38,291 nt of DNA, taken from NCBI GenBank assembly GCA_022825195.1, contig JAJDYL010000111.1, positions 1 through 38,291 on the forward strand, given 5' to 3'. This DNA is from Alphaproteobacteria bacterium (GTDB taxonomy: Bacteria; Pseudomonadota; Alphaproteobacteria; Bin95). The notes under the pieces were generated by a model. The model made no database searches and was not told where the DNA came from. It worked only from the letters and a program-made list of their open reading frames with translations. Positions within the stretch are counted from its first letter, which is position 1. The number at the start of each line of letters is the position of its first letter. Of the stretch, positions 1-7,363 are shown one piece after another. Made by a program: the position numbers and the translations under genes.

Positions 1-61
1 CGCTTGCATATCGTGGGCAGTCCCGCCGATACTCCCGGCGAGCGGTTTCGGTCCAGGGCAT
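1..61 (-). CDS. IS5-family transposase, N-terminal fragment
   Basis: The minus strand from the ATG at 61-59 encodes MPWTETARREYRRDCPRYAS before the window ends. This opening (MPWTE.....Y.R...RYAS) is, from memory, typical of alphaproteobacterial IS5-family DDE transposases, which cut and join the element's ends. Only 20 residues are visible, so nothing can be said about the catalytic residues or whether the gene is intact. A transposase C-terminus in the same orientation is present at the right edge, so the two edges may hold two copies of one element. Confidence 0.7.
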   Translation of the reverse strand, partial: MPWTETARREYRRDCPRYAS

Positions 62-138
62 ATGTGGCTCCGTTCAGCTTCCTAACCGAACTGAATCACA
101 ATCCCTTGAAACCGCTCAACTCTTTTTGGGTCAGGCTC
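1..138 (-). mobile_element. IS5-family insertion sequence, transposase-start end (partial)
   Basis: This is the end of an insertion sequence, read on the minus strand from about 138 leftwards out of the window. The tip is the sequence GAGCCTGACCC next to a TA dinucleotide at 139-140. It is followed by about 75 untranslated bases and the start of a transposase gene at 61. The same tip GAGCCTGAC next to TA occurs at 38152 in the opposite direction, where the transposase ends, as expected for the two inverted ends of one element type. IS5 relatives often duplicate TA or YTAR targets, and TTAG here fits. The insertion cuts the mod gene. Boundaries are inferred from this end comparison. Confidence 0.75.
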
Positions 139-1066
139 TAAATCCTGCTCTAGATGCCGATTTTTCAAGTAAAGGTTTTCGATATTTTAGTTTGCGAGCG
201 TCCATCGCATACCAAATCAAGAAATCACAAATGTTCGAAAGATATTCGTCGGTCTGTCCGCTGGTCTTTTCGACAACGATCTCGCTAACGAGATTCTCTT
301 CTCCAAATACCTCATCCATCAGAGCCCGCACTCTATGAACATTCTCATCCCCGATCTGCACGAAAATCGAGCCGCTCTCCGTCAGCAGTTCCCGCGCCAC
401 GGTCAGCCGGTCGCGGAGATAGCTGAGGTAGGAGTGGATGCCTTCGCGCCAGGTGTCGCGGAAGGCCTTCACCTGCTCCGGCTCGCGGGTGATGTGGGCG
501 GCGTTGCCGTCCTTCACGTCGCGGCTGGTGGTGGACCACTGGAAGTTGGAGTTGAAGCGGATGCCGTAGGGCGGGTCGATATAGATGCACTGCACCCTGC
601 CGCGCAGGCCCTCGCGCTCGGTGAGGCTCGCCATCGCCTGAAGGCTGTCGCCCAGGATCATGCGGTTCGACCAGTTGGCGTCGTGGCGGTAGAACTCGGT
701 GCGCGCATCCTCGCTGGGCAGGCCGTTGAAATCCGCGAACAGGTCCGGCGCCGCATCCGCTTCCTCGTCGCGGCGCGCCTTCGTCTGCCGCAGCAGATCG
801 TCCACCAGCGCCTTGGGATGCACCTTCTCCTGGATGTAGAGCGGCGGCGCCTGCACCGTGAGGTCCGCCGCGTCCTGCGCCTCCTTCCCGCGCCAGACAA
901 GCTGTGGGTCGTGGTCCCGGTTGCGCTCATAGACCACCGGGCGCGGCGCCTTCTCCTCCTCCGCCATGACGGGATGGAACTCCGCCGTCGGAATGTTCCG
1001 CCTGGACGCCTCGCCGTGCGTGAGGGTCTCGACGGATTTGGGCGGTTTTCTCGTTCGGCGGGCCAT
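131..1066 (-). pseudogene. Type III-like site-specific DNA methyltransferase (Mod), truncated by IS
   Basis: This is the adenine methyltransferase subunit of a type III-like restriction-modification system, which would mark self DNA. The 311 visible residues include the catalytic motif DPPYG (about 164-168) after MILGDSLQAM (about 136-145), in the order of beta-class N6-adenine methyltransferases. Mod proteins are usually about 550-900 residues long. This frame runs into the IS near 139 and stops inside it at 131, so the AdoMet-motif and target-recognition part is gone. The last residues (SASRAGFRA) mix Mod and IS sequence. By hand count, bases 121-240 are about 38% GC, while 481-540 are 70%, so the 3' part may be a recombined segment. 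The truncated product is very probably inactive. It is the last gene of the defence cluster, 3 bases after the DUF2283 gene. Confidence 0.85.
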
Positions 1067-1069
1067 GGA

Positions 1070-1285
1070 TCAACGAGCCTTGATCGAACGGACAGGCAGG
1101 GCTTCGGTCTCCAGCGTGGAGAGGTCGAGATGCCGGGACGCATGGTCGATGTCGAAACCGACCACGCCGCCCTCAGCATCGAGATCGACATTCAGCCCGT
1201 CGGACACCTCGCGCGTCTCCACGCCGGGCCCGGCCTTGAACTCGACATAGAGGCTGTCGGTTTCGGGATAGTAATGGAGCTTCAT
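1070..1285 (-). CDS. DUF2283 family small protein (possible antitoxin)
   Basis: This 71-residue protein has the DUF2283 pattern: an opening MKLHYYPETDSLYVEF, then a GLNVDLDAEGGVVGFDI stretch that should fold as a small beta sheet. Its biochemical role is not established. Its start codon overlaps the stop of the upstream 83-residue gene (ATGA at 1282-1285), so the two are translationally coupled. Such tight pairs of very small genes inside a defence cluster often act as toxin-antitoxin modules; that role is my inference. The gene ends 3 bases before the truncated mod start. It is the right length for its family and appears intact. Confidence 0.7.
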   Translation of the reverse strand: MKLHYYPETDSLYVEFKAGPGVETREVSDGLNVDLDAEGGVVGFDIDHASRHLDLSTLETEALPVRSIKAR

Positions 1286-1533
1286 GTCAGGTCCCTCCTG
1301 AAACGACGGTCGAAAAAGGCGTTATGGACCGTCTCTCCATCGGCCAATGTAACCACCCGCAGGATGCGCGGCATATCCTCCCCCGAAGGGATGACTTCTC
1401 CCCAGAAGCGGATCCTGCCGTCAGGCTGTTCCTCGCGCCGAAGCGGTGCGGCAATAATGTCGGCGCACCACACCGGATCGATATAGGGTCGCTTTCGTCG
1501 AACCTGTTCATCGAAATACCGCGTCGTCTTCAT
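1282..1533 (-). CDS. Small protein paired with DUF2283 (possible toxin)
   Basis: This 83-residue basic protein begins MKTTRYFDEQV and has a conserved-looking core (RPYIDPVWC, then DGRIRFWGE, LRVVTLADGETVHNAFFDR). I recall similar short proteins encoded next to DUF2283 genes, but I cannot name a family with certainty. The compact strand-rich core ending in ETVHNAFFDR resembles small RelE/BrnT/DUF4258-like toxins, and this is a guess. It overlaps the DUF2283 gene by 4 bases. Upstream lie the res relic (1546-1702) and the DUF1828-like gene. There is no signal peptide or membrane segment. Confidence 0.6.
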   Translation of the reverse strand: MKTTRYFDEQVRRKRPYIDPVWCADIIAAPLRREEQPDGRIRFWGEVIPSGEDMPRILRVVTLADGETVHNAFFDRRFRRDLT

Positions 1534-1545
1534 GCGATGCCGATC

Positions 1546-1702
1546 TCAGGCCCGGACAGGCCGTTGAGCACGCTTGCCGGCCCCGACTTCCGGGGACAGA
1601 CGGGATCGCCCGATCGTGCAGCCGGAACCGTCCTCCGTGTCATAGACATCGGTGAACTCCGCGACCCCCCGGCGGCCGTATGCGCCGAGAGCGTTCACGC
1701 CG
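1546..1702 (-). pseudogene. Relic of a second Res 3' region
   Basis: The 60 bases at 1643-1702 match 2955-3014 inside the intact res gene at 54 of 60 positions by hand alignment. Read on the minus strand, the relic encodes VNALGAYGRRGVAEFTDVY, against VNALGAYGRWKFAEFTDVY in Res (about residues 985-1003). Similarity fades after a further ED and the frame ends with a stop at 1546-1548. The relic begins at the stop codon of the DUF1828-like gene (1695-1697), so that gene and the relic were probably joined by a past recombination. The copied part is Res sequence just before the point where the intact Res continues into its nucleotidyltransferase domain. It accounts for nearly all of the 1534-1694 gap. 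Confidence 0.75.
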
Positions 1703-2195
1703 CGACGCGCTGCAGGAGCTTGCGGTTGAAGTCCTCGTGCGACGCCAGAGACGAGATCATGTCGCCGCCGACATCCGATAGCCTGGCGAGGTCCATTCTC
1801 GGAATCTGGGCCTGATCCTCGAAGACGAGAATGGATTCGAAATGTAACGCCTGCCGGTGGAAATACGACAACATGATCGTGGCCAGACGCGCCTTGTCGC
1901 GGTTCGGCACGCCGTAAAGGAAAAGCGGAACGTCGCCTTTCCCGTCGATGCGATAGTCCACGGGATAGGCGTCGGCGTTCGGAACATCCGGCTGGAAGTC
2001 CCGTTCGATCCTGGCCTCGTCCACAAAGCTGAACAGGAGGTCGGCAAGGTCGTCGTAGAAAGTGGAGACCTGGAGGGCGCGTTGTCGGTGAACCGGCCGC
2101 GTTTTGGGCTTCTCCAGCCAGCGGGCACGCGGATTGACGACTCGCTTCTGCATCGACTGCAGGGTAGCCAGATCCGCCTTCGTATATAACTTCAT
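1695..2195 (-). CDS. DUF1828/DUF1829-like protein, possibly chimeric
   Basis: This 166-residue protein has no function I can assign. Residues about 45-166 (STFYDDLADLLFSFVDEA, then PVDYRIDG, PLFLYGVPNRDKARL, LVFEDQ and DLARLSDVGGDMISSL) resemble the DUF1828/DUF1829 group found near mobile and defence genes; this is low-certainty recognition. The first 40 or so residues (MKLYTKADLATLQSMQKRV to PVHRQRAL) look like the start of a different small protein family, so the gene may be a fusion made by recombination. The stop codon lies exactly at the edge of the res relic, which supports a rearranged origin. The gene starts 10 bases after the HepT-like gene and is probably co-transcribed with it. Confidence 0.5.
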   Translation of the reverse strand: MKLYTKADLATLQSMQKRVVNPRARWLEKPKTRPVHRQRALQVSTFYDDLADLLFSFVDEARIERDFQPDVPNADAYPVDYRIDGKGDVPLFLYGVPNRDKARLATIMLSYFHRQALHFESILVFEDQAQIPRMDLARLSDVGGDMISSLASHEDFNRKLLQRVAA

Positions 2196-2205
2196 TTACT
2201 GACGC

Positions 2206-2577
2206 TCATTCGCCTTCCCTGTCCGCTGCCTGCAGAAGCTGCCTCAATGCAGGAAGGAGTGCCGGAACGGCGTCTTCGATCATGGTCCAAATCACATCGT
2301 CGTCGATATGCCGATAGGCATGAGCCAGGCGGTTCCGCGCCCCGATCATCGCATGCCAGGGAATGTCGGGATGAGCCTCCCGGATTGCGGCGGGGATGTT
2401 GGTTGCGGCTTCGCCGATCAATTCCAGGTTTCGCAGAACGGCATGATAGGTCCGCGCGTCGCCGATGAAGGCGTCCCGGTCCATGCCGTCGGTAAAAGAC
2501 AGGACGTTCTCGCCGAACTCGATCATGTCCGCGATATAGAAGCGCCAACTGCGCGAAGGTTCGCCAGCGTCAGACAC
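2206..2577 (-). CDS. hepT: HepT-like HEPN ribonuclease toxin (DUF86 family)
   Basis: This 123-residue protein is the HEPN half of a HEPN/MNT toxin-antitoxin system. The HEPN RNase motif RX4HXY is present as RNRLAHAY (81-88, with R81, H86 and Y88), preceded by the family segment LRNLELIGEAATNIP (48-62) that packs the four-helix bundle. In characterised HepT/MntA pairs, the RNase cleaves tRNA and is silenced when MntA adds AMP units to the motif tyrosine. The start is GTG at 2577 and the gene overlaps the end of res (stop 2570-2572) by 8 bases, so translation is coupled to Res. No separate mntA gene is present. The matching nucleotidyltransferase domain is fused to the end of Res, directly upstream, which is unusual. 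Toxicity of this copy is inferred from the intact motif. Confidence 0.85.
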   Translation of the reverse strand: MSDAGEPSRSWRFYIADMIEFGENVLSFTDGMDRDAFIGDARTYHAVLRNLELIGEAATNIPAAIREAHPDIPWHAMIGARNRLAHAYRHIDDDVIWTMIEDAVPALLPALRQLLQAADREGE

Positions 2578-5500
2578 GGATCGCGTCCCGCTCCATATAG
2601 GGGCGGATCTCGGCGCGCAACGCCTTGTCGGTCACCAGATCGACAGGCCGTCCGAGAAGGTCCTCGATATAGGCCTGCAAGCCGAAAAACCGCCGCCAGT
2701 CCGCCGGGCCGTCGAACCGCACCAGAATGTCCGCATCGCTGATGGCGGTCGCCGTGTCGCGGGCGATGGAGCCGGCCACGGCCAGATCGACGATATGGAA
2801 ACGCCGCGCCATCTCCTCCTTGTGGGACCTCAGCAGCGCCAGGACCTCTTCCCTGCCTGCCGGCTGCCTTCCGGCCGCCTTTCCGGTCCCGGCTTCGACT
2901 TCGGCGAACGCGCGCAACCGCTCGATCACCCGGTAGAACGTGTCCTCCATGCCGTAGACATCGGTGAACTCCGCAAACTTCCAGCGGCCGTATGCGCCGA
3001 GCGCGTTCACGCCGGGGACCCAGTAGGTGTCCATGGTCCCCTTCTTGTCCTTCGCGTCCTCGCCGCGAAAGCCCTTGATCTCGACGACCAGGTGCAGCGG
3101 GTCGTCCGCGCCGCGCCCGTCGTCCACCAGCACGATGAAATCGGGAATGTAGGTCCGGGTCCCGGAACCGGATCGATAGGGTACCTCCAGGCCGAGGCCG
3201 TGGTTCTTCACCCAGGCGCGGACACGGGGGTGCGCGTCGGCGATGCGGCAGAACTCCGCCTCCCAGTCGCTGTCGCAGACCGCGTAGTTGACATGGCAGC
3301 GGCCGGGGTCGGTCGTCCAGAGGGTCTGCTTCGTCGTGGCGAACCGGACATGGATCGTCGAACCGGAGGGGTTGTAGGGATCGAGCACCGCCCTCACCGG
3401 CTTCTCGCCGGCATGAGCCGCGTCGATGGCCCGCGCGATGCGCTCGCAGGCCATGTCCGCCAGGGAGAGATACATGAGCTGCGCCGGGTAAGTCCCGCCC
3501 TTGCAGACGAGGTGACGGTCGTGCCACTCGCCGGCTATCCGCTTGAACTGGCCGAACAGGTGCAGCTTCGGTTCCTCTCCGGCCTCACGCCACTTCGTCT
3601 CCAGCAACCGCTTGGTGAGGTGGAACAGCAGCGTCGAGCGCCGCAGGTTGCGGGTATGCACCAGGTTCAGGTCCACGCCCTCGCCGATAATGCCTTCGTT
3701 CCGGGTCCGGGACGGGCCGATCAGCTCCGGCGTCAGCACCAACGTCGAATCCTCGTCGAACTTCGCTTCCAGCCGCTCTTCCGGCAATTCGATCCGGTAT
3801 CCGGCGACGCGCGGGAACCGAATCTCGCAGGCGTCGCGCTCGGGGCTGACGGCGCGGACCTGCACGGTCTTGCGCGGGCGCTGCGGCGGCGCGACGACCG
3901 GCTCGGCGGTGAAATCGAACGGGATGCCAAGCACGTCGGCATACTCCACGCCGAAGCGGCTGCTTTCGTTCAGCTCGTAAGACCACCGGCGCAGCGCCCG
4001 GCCGACCACCTGCTCGCAGAGCAATTGGGTGCCGAAAGCGCGCACGCCGAGCACATGGGTGACGGTGTTGGCGTCCCAGCCTTCCGTCAGCATGGAGACG
4101 GAAACCACGCAGCGGGTCTCGCCGCCGAGCCGGCCTGCCTTGCCGACCGTGTTCATGGCCTCGCGCAGCAGGTCCTGGTCGGAAAGCTTCTCGGCCCGCT
4201 GGCGGTCGCCGGTGCGTTCGACGATCTCCCGGCGAAAGCGCTCGATCTCGTCTGCCGCCGCGGCGCGGAAATTCCTGTCGAGCGCCTCCCCGGATTCGAG
4301 CTGCGTGCTGTCGATCAGCAGCGTGCGCGGGCGGGAAAGCGGCGCGCCCGCTTCGTCGAAATTCCTGAAGAGCGGCAGGCGTCCGTGCTCCAGAGTCTTC
4401 GAGCCGTCCGCGTTCTCCCGATGGAAACCGGCGATGTAGTCGTAGACGAGCTTCGAAGTCGCCGTGTTGTTGCAGACGACGATGAAGCAGGGCGGGACCT
4501 CAATGCCCTGTTCCTGCCAGAGCCCGAAGGTCTTCTCGTAATGGCCGTAGAGCGCCTCCAGCGCCGTCTGGAGCATGACGGGAATTTGCAGCGGATCGAG
4601 CCCGCCCGCCTTGCTCCGGCCCTTTCGCGGCATAGCCTTGCCGATATGCTGCCAGAGGTTGCGGAAGGTCGGCATCTCGGTGCCGGGAATGTTGTCCGCC
4701 ACCGGCACGCGCGGCAGCTTGACGATGCCGCATTCGATGGCGTCCATGAGCGAGAAATCGCTGACTGTCCACGGGAACAGCGTGCCTTCCGCATAGCCCG
4801 ACCCGCGCAGGAAGAACGGCGTCGCCGAAAGATCGACCACGCGGGCGAGGCCGAGCTTGCGTCCGACCGCCTCCAGCCCGGATATCCAGAGCCGGGCGGC
4901 CTCCCGGTTCTTCTCGGCCTCGGTGCGGTCCTCTCCCCGGAGGACGCCTTCGTCATCCTCGTCGGCGGGCTTCTCCCTGTAACAGTGATGCGCCTCGTCG
5001 TTGATCGCGAGGACGTTCCTCATGCCCATGAGATCGGGAATCACCCGCTGGAGCATCTGGCCTTCGGATTCCACCGTGTGCAGGTCCGGCCCCCTGCCCT
5101 GCAGCAGCGCGCGCCCGCCTTTCGAGACCGTCATGGTCTCGCGCGGTTTGAAGGCGTGGTAGTTGGTGATGACGATCTTCGCCTTGCCGAGGTCGCCCAG
5201 CATGTCGGCGGGCACCAGTTCCCGCTCCCGGTAATAGCTGTCCGGGTCGTTGGGCTGGAGGACGCGCAGCCGGTCCTTGATGGTGATGCCGGGAGTGACA
5301 ACCAGGAAGCCCCGGGTGAAGCGGCTGCTGCCGGGCCGGCGCACCGCATTGACCGTCTGCCAGGCGATGAGCATGGCCATGACGGTGGTCTTGCCCGCGC
5401 CCGTGGCCAGTTTCAGCGCCAGTCTGGAAAGGCCCGGATTCGCGTCCTCGTTCGCCCTTTCAAGCTCCCGCAGAAACACGCGGCCGGCATTGCCGAACCC

Positions 5501-5926
5501 CGGCGCAACCTCCGTCAGCCAGATCGCCGTCTCCACCGCCTCGATCTGGCAGAAGAACGGGCGGATTTCGTTGAATCTGTGGTGGCGCCAGTGCTTGAGC
5601 AACCGGGCCGTCTCCGGCGTCACCCGCCATTGCGGCTCCGGCAGCGCGCGCCAGCTATCGACCTGCCGGCGGATGCTGGCGATGGTTTCGACCAGCCTGT
5701 ATTGCCGGTCCCCGGTCGCAAGCCGCTGCGCCGTTTCGTCCGCGACAAGTTCGAGCTGCGTCCCCTTGCGTTTCTTGGCCACGGGAATTGGCGTGACGAA
5801 AGAAACGTCCCGGCGGCGTTCGAGGATTCGGTCGGTAGGCTGGCCGGTCCCGTCGAGCTCCCAATGCCGGGACGGATATTCGTAAGGCGAGTTGAGAATC
5901 GGACCGTCGAAAAAGCGGGCCGTCAT
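2570..5926 (-). CDS. Type III-like restriction subunit Res fused to an MntA-like nucleotidyltransferase
   Basis: This is a DNA helicase-endonuclease. I number it from an upstream ATG at 5962 (1130 residues); the ATG at 5926 (residue 13) fits the family opening better and gives 1118. Superfamily 2 motifs are complete: Walker A ATGAGKTT (186-193), DEAH (322-325), SATPFF (379-384), TEGWDAN (about 626-632) and VGRALRR (653-659). A PD-(D/E)XK nuclease follows (P940-D941, E961-I-K963). After a linker at about 1014-1035, the protein continues in frame into a whole minimal nucleotidyltransferase domain (about 1036-1130): GSIAR (1064-1068), SDAD (1075-1078) and a later Asp in RPVDLV. This matches stand-alone MntA antitoxins in length and ending. 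No stop codon or frame change lies at the joint. The gene is first in the cluster and overlaps hepT. Its Mod partner is broken, so restriction may be inactive, while the antitoxin part could still act. Confidence 0.9.
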   Translation of the reverse strand: MTARFFDGPILNSPYEYPSRHWELDGTGQPTDRILERRRDVSFVTPIPVAKKRKGTQLELVADETAQRLATGDRQYRLVETIASIRRQVDSWRALPEPQWRVTPETARLLKHWRHHRFNEIRPFFCQIEAVETAIWLTEVAPGFGNAGRVFLRELERANEDANPGLSRLALKLATGAGKTTVMAMLIAWQTVNAVRRPGSSRFTRGFLVVTPGITIKDRLRVLQPNDPDSYYRERELVPADMLGDLGKAKIVITNYHAFKPRETMTVSKGGRALLQGRGPDLHTVESEGQMLQRVIPDLMGMRNVLAINDEAHHCYREKPADEDDEGVLRGEDRTEAEKNREAARLWISGLEAVGRKLGLARVVDLSATPFFLRGSGYAEGTLFPWTVSDFSLMDAIECGIVKLPRVPVADNIPGTEMPTFRNLWQHIGKAMPRKGRSKAGGLDPLQIPVMLQTALEALYGHYEKTFGLWQEQGIEVPPCFIVVCNNTATSKLVYDYIAGFHRENADGSKTLEHGRLPLFRNFDEAGAPLSRPRTLLIDSTQLESGEALDRNFRAAAADEIERFRREIVERTGDRQRAEKLSDQDLLREAMNTVGKAGRLGGETRCVVSVSMLTEGWDANTVTHVLGVRAFGTQLLCEQVVGRALRRWSYELNESSRFGVEYADVLGIPFDFTAEPVVAPPQRPRKTVQVRAVSPERDACEIRFPRVAGYRIELPEERLEAKFDEDSTLVLTPELIGPSRTRNEGIIGEGVDLNLVHTRNLRRSTLLFHLTKRLLETKWREAGEEPKLHLFGQFKRIAGEWHDRHLVCKGGTYPAQLMYLSLADMACERIARAIDAAHAGEKPVRAVLDPYNPSGSTIHVRFATTKQTLWTTDPGRCHVNYAVCDSDWEAEFCRIADAHPRVRAWVKNHGLGLEVPYRSGSGTRTYIPDFIVLVDDGRGADDPLHLVVEIKGFRGEDAKDKKGTMDTYWVPGVNALGAYGRWKFAEFTDVYGMEDTFYRVIERLRAFAEVEAGTGKAAGRQPAGREEVLALLRSHKEEMARRFHIVDLAVAGSIARDTATAISDADILVRFDGPADWRRFFGLQAYIEDLLGRPVDLVTDKALRAEIRPYMERDAIRV

Positions 5927-5995
5927 TCGGAAAACTCCGAGGCCGGGTGTCGGTGCCGGCAAGGGCTATCATGCGTTCCTGTGCGAAACAACGCC

Positions 5996-6937
5996 CTACT
6001 CCTTGCGGGAGAAGCGGCCGCGGGAGGCTTCGTAGGCGCCGAAGAGGGCGAGGGCGAGGGCGAGCGGCATGAGGAAATAGATGACCCGGTAGGTGATGAT
6101 GCCCGCGGCCACGACATGGGTCGGCACGGTCTCCGGCATCAGCACCAGCAGCACCGTCTCGAACACGCCGAGCCCGCCCGGCACATGGCTGATATAGCCG
6201 GCCATGTAGGCCAGCACATAGACGGCGACGAAGTGCCAGTAGGACATGCCGAAATCCGGCGGCAGCACCAGGTAGAGCACGGCGCTGGTGAACACCCATT
6301 CGAGGATGCCGACGCAGAACTGGATGAGGCCGTGCCTGATTTTCGGCGGCGTCACCTGGCGCTCGCCGATGCGGACGACCGGGCCGCCGCTCAGGCACCA
6401 CACGACATAGAGCGCGCCCGACAGCACCCAGACGGCCGCAACGGTGCGGATGAGGCCGGCGTCCAGTTCCAGCACGCCGGCCAGCGCCGCCGCATTGGGC
6501 AGCGTCAGCAGCCCGCCCACGGAGAGCGCGCAGAGGTAATAGACGATGCCCGCATAGAGGACGACGCGGGCGACATCGCCGGGGGGAACGCCCCAGTCCG
6601 TGTAGAACCGGAAGCGGACCGCGCCGCCGGTCAGCGCCCCGAAGCCGAGATTGTGGCTGAAGGCGTAGGAAATGGACGAGACGAACGCGACCCGTCCGAA
6701 CGGCATCCGCCGGCCGATATAGCGGAACGCGGTGTGGTCGTATGCCGCCAGCACCAGATAGGCCGCAAAGGTGGCCGCCACGGCGGCGAGGATGCGGACG
6801 AGCGGGATCGCTTCGAGCTGCCGAAACAGATCGTCCCAGAGGAGGTCCCGCAACTGCCAGGTCAGCGCCCAGACGGCGGCGGCAAACACGGCAATTGCGG
6901 CGCAGATGCCGACATAGTGCCAGAAGCGTTTCTGCAC
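5996..6937 (-). CDS. MprF/UPF0104-type integral membrane protein
   Basis: This is an inner-membrane protein of about 313 residues with roughly eight hydrophobic segments. It carries hallmarks of the flippase-like domain of lysylphosphatidylglycerol synthase (MprF) and its stand-alone UPF0104/YbhN relatives: SISYAFSHNLGFGALTGGAVR in the first half and the sequence HVPGGLGVFE near the C-terminus. It lacks the soluble aminoacyl-transferase domain of full MprF, so lipid aminoacylation is not expected; a lipid-translocating role is inferred. A longer open frame reaches 7192 but overlaps the DUF35 gene. The GTG at 6937 is preferred because GAAGG precedes it at suitable spacing and it starts 8 bases after the DUF35 stop. 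It is the last gene of the acyl-CoA cluster and ends 69 bases before res. Confidence 0.75.
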   Translation of the reverse strand: MQKRFWHYVGICAAIAVFAAAVWALTWQLRDLLWDDLFRQLEAIPLVRILAAVAATFAAYLVLAAYDHTAFRYIGRRMPFGRVAFVSSISYAFSHNLGFGALTGGAVRFRFYTDWGVPPGDVARVVLYAGIVYYLCALSVGGLLTLPNAAALAGVLELDAGLIRTVAAVWVLSGALYVVWCLSGGPVVRIGERQVTPPKIRHGLIQFCVGILEWVFTSAVLYLVLPPDFGMSYWHFVAVYVLAYMAGYISHVPGGLGVFETVLLVLMPETVPTHVVAAGIITYRVIYFLMPLALALALFGAYEASRGRFSRKE

Positions 6938-6945
6938 GGGCGCCT

Positions 6946-7353
6946 TCAGCGGGCGGGGCGGAACTTCGGGATCGTCAGGTCTTCGGAGACCCGGTCGAAG
7001 AACGCCTCGACCCGCTGCCCGATGCGGACCGCCTCCGGGTCGTCGGTGACAAGGTTGCTCACGATGCGCGCGCCCTCGTCCAGCTCCACGCACGCCACGA
7101 CATAGGGCGTCTCGCTCCGGAAGGCCGGTCCGGCCGGCGCGTGGCAGACGGTAAAGGAATAAACGGTCCCGGTTCCCTTTGCCTCGATCCACTGGATATC
7201 GGTCCCGTCCGCGCCCGGCGCAAGGCGGCGCGAATAAAGGAAGCAGCGGCCGGTCCTGCCGCAGCGCTGAATCATCAGGCGCCCCTCGCGCGCGCCGCTC
7301 CAGTAGGGCTCCGATTCGGCGTCGATGGCCGGCACCGGCTTGTCGTACGTCAT
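6946..7353 (-). CDS. DUF35 OB-fold acyl-CoA-binding protein (Zn-ribbon degenerate)
   Basis: This 135-residue protein is of the DUF35 type: a short N-terminal helix region (EPYWSGAREGRLMIQRC), a rubredoxin-like ribbon and an OB fold (GTGTVYSFTV to AVRIGQRVEAFF). Family members bind acyl-CoA and pair with thiolase-fold enzymes, as in HMG-CoA synthase complexes of archaea and the steroid-degrading Ltp2-ChsH2 aldolase. The usual four-Cys zinc ribbon is reduced to RCGRTGRCF, so zinc binding is probably lost. The gene starts 10 bases after the stop of the thiolase-like gene, supporting a complex between the two. A paralogous pair lies at 22593-24154. Confidence 0.85.
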   Translation of the reverse strand: MTYDKPVPAIDAESEPYWSGAREGRLMIQRCGRTGRCFLYSRRLAPGADGTDIQWIEAKGTGTVYSFTVCHAPAGPAFRSETPYVVACVELDEGARIVSNLVTDDPEAVRIGQRVEAFFDRVSEDLTIPKFRPAR

Positions 7354-7363
7354 GGCCGGGACT

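Noticed and set aside
335..1486. Open frame of 383 codons on the plus strand
   Set aside because: It is antisense to mod and the DUF2283 pair, and no family is recognised.
2795..7105. Open frame of 1436 codons on the plus strand
   Set aside because: It lies antisense to res and the UPF0104-like gene and has no recognisable domain. Long antisense frames are expected opposite GC-rich coding sequence.
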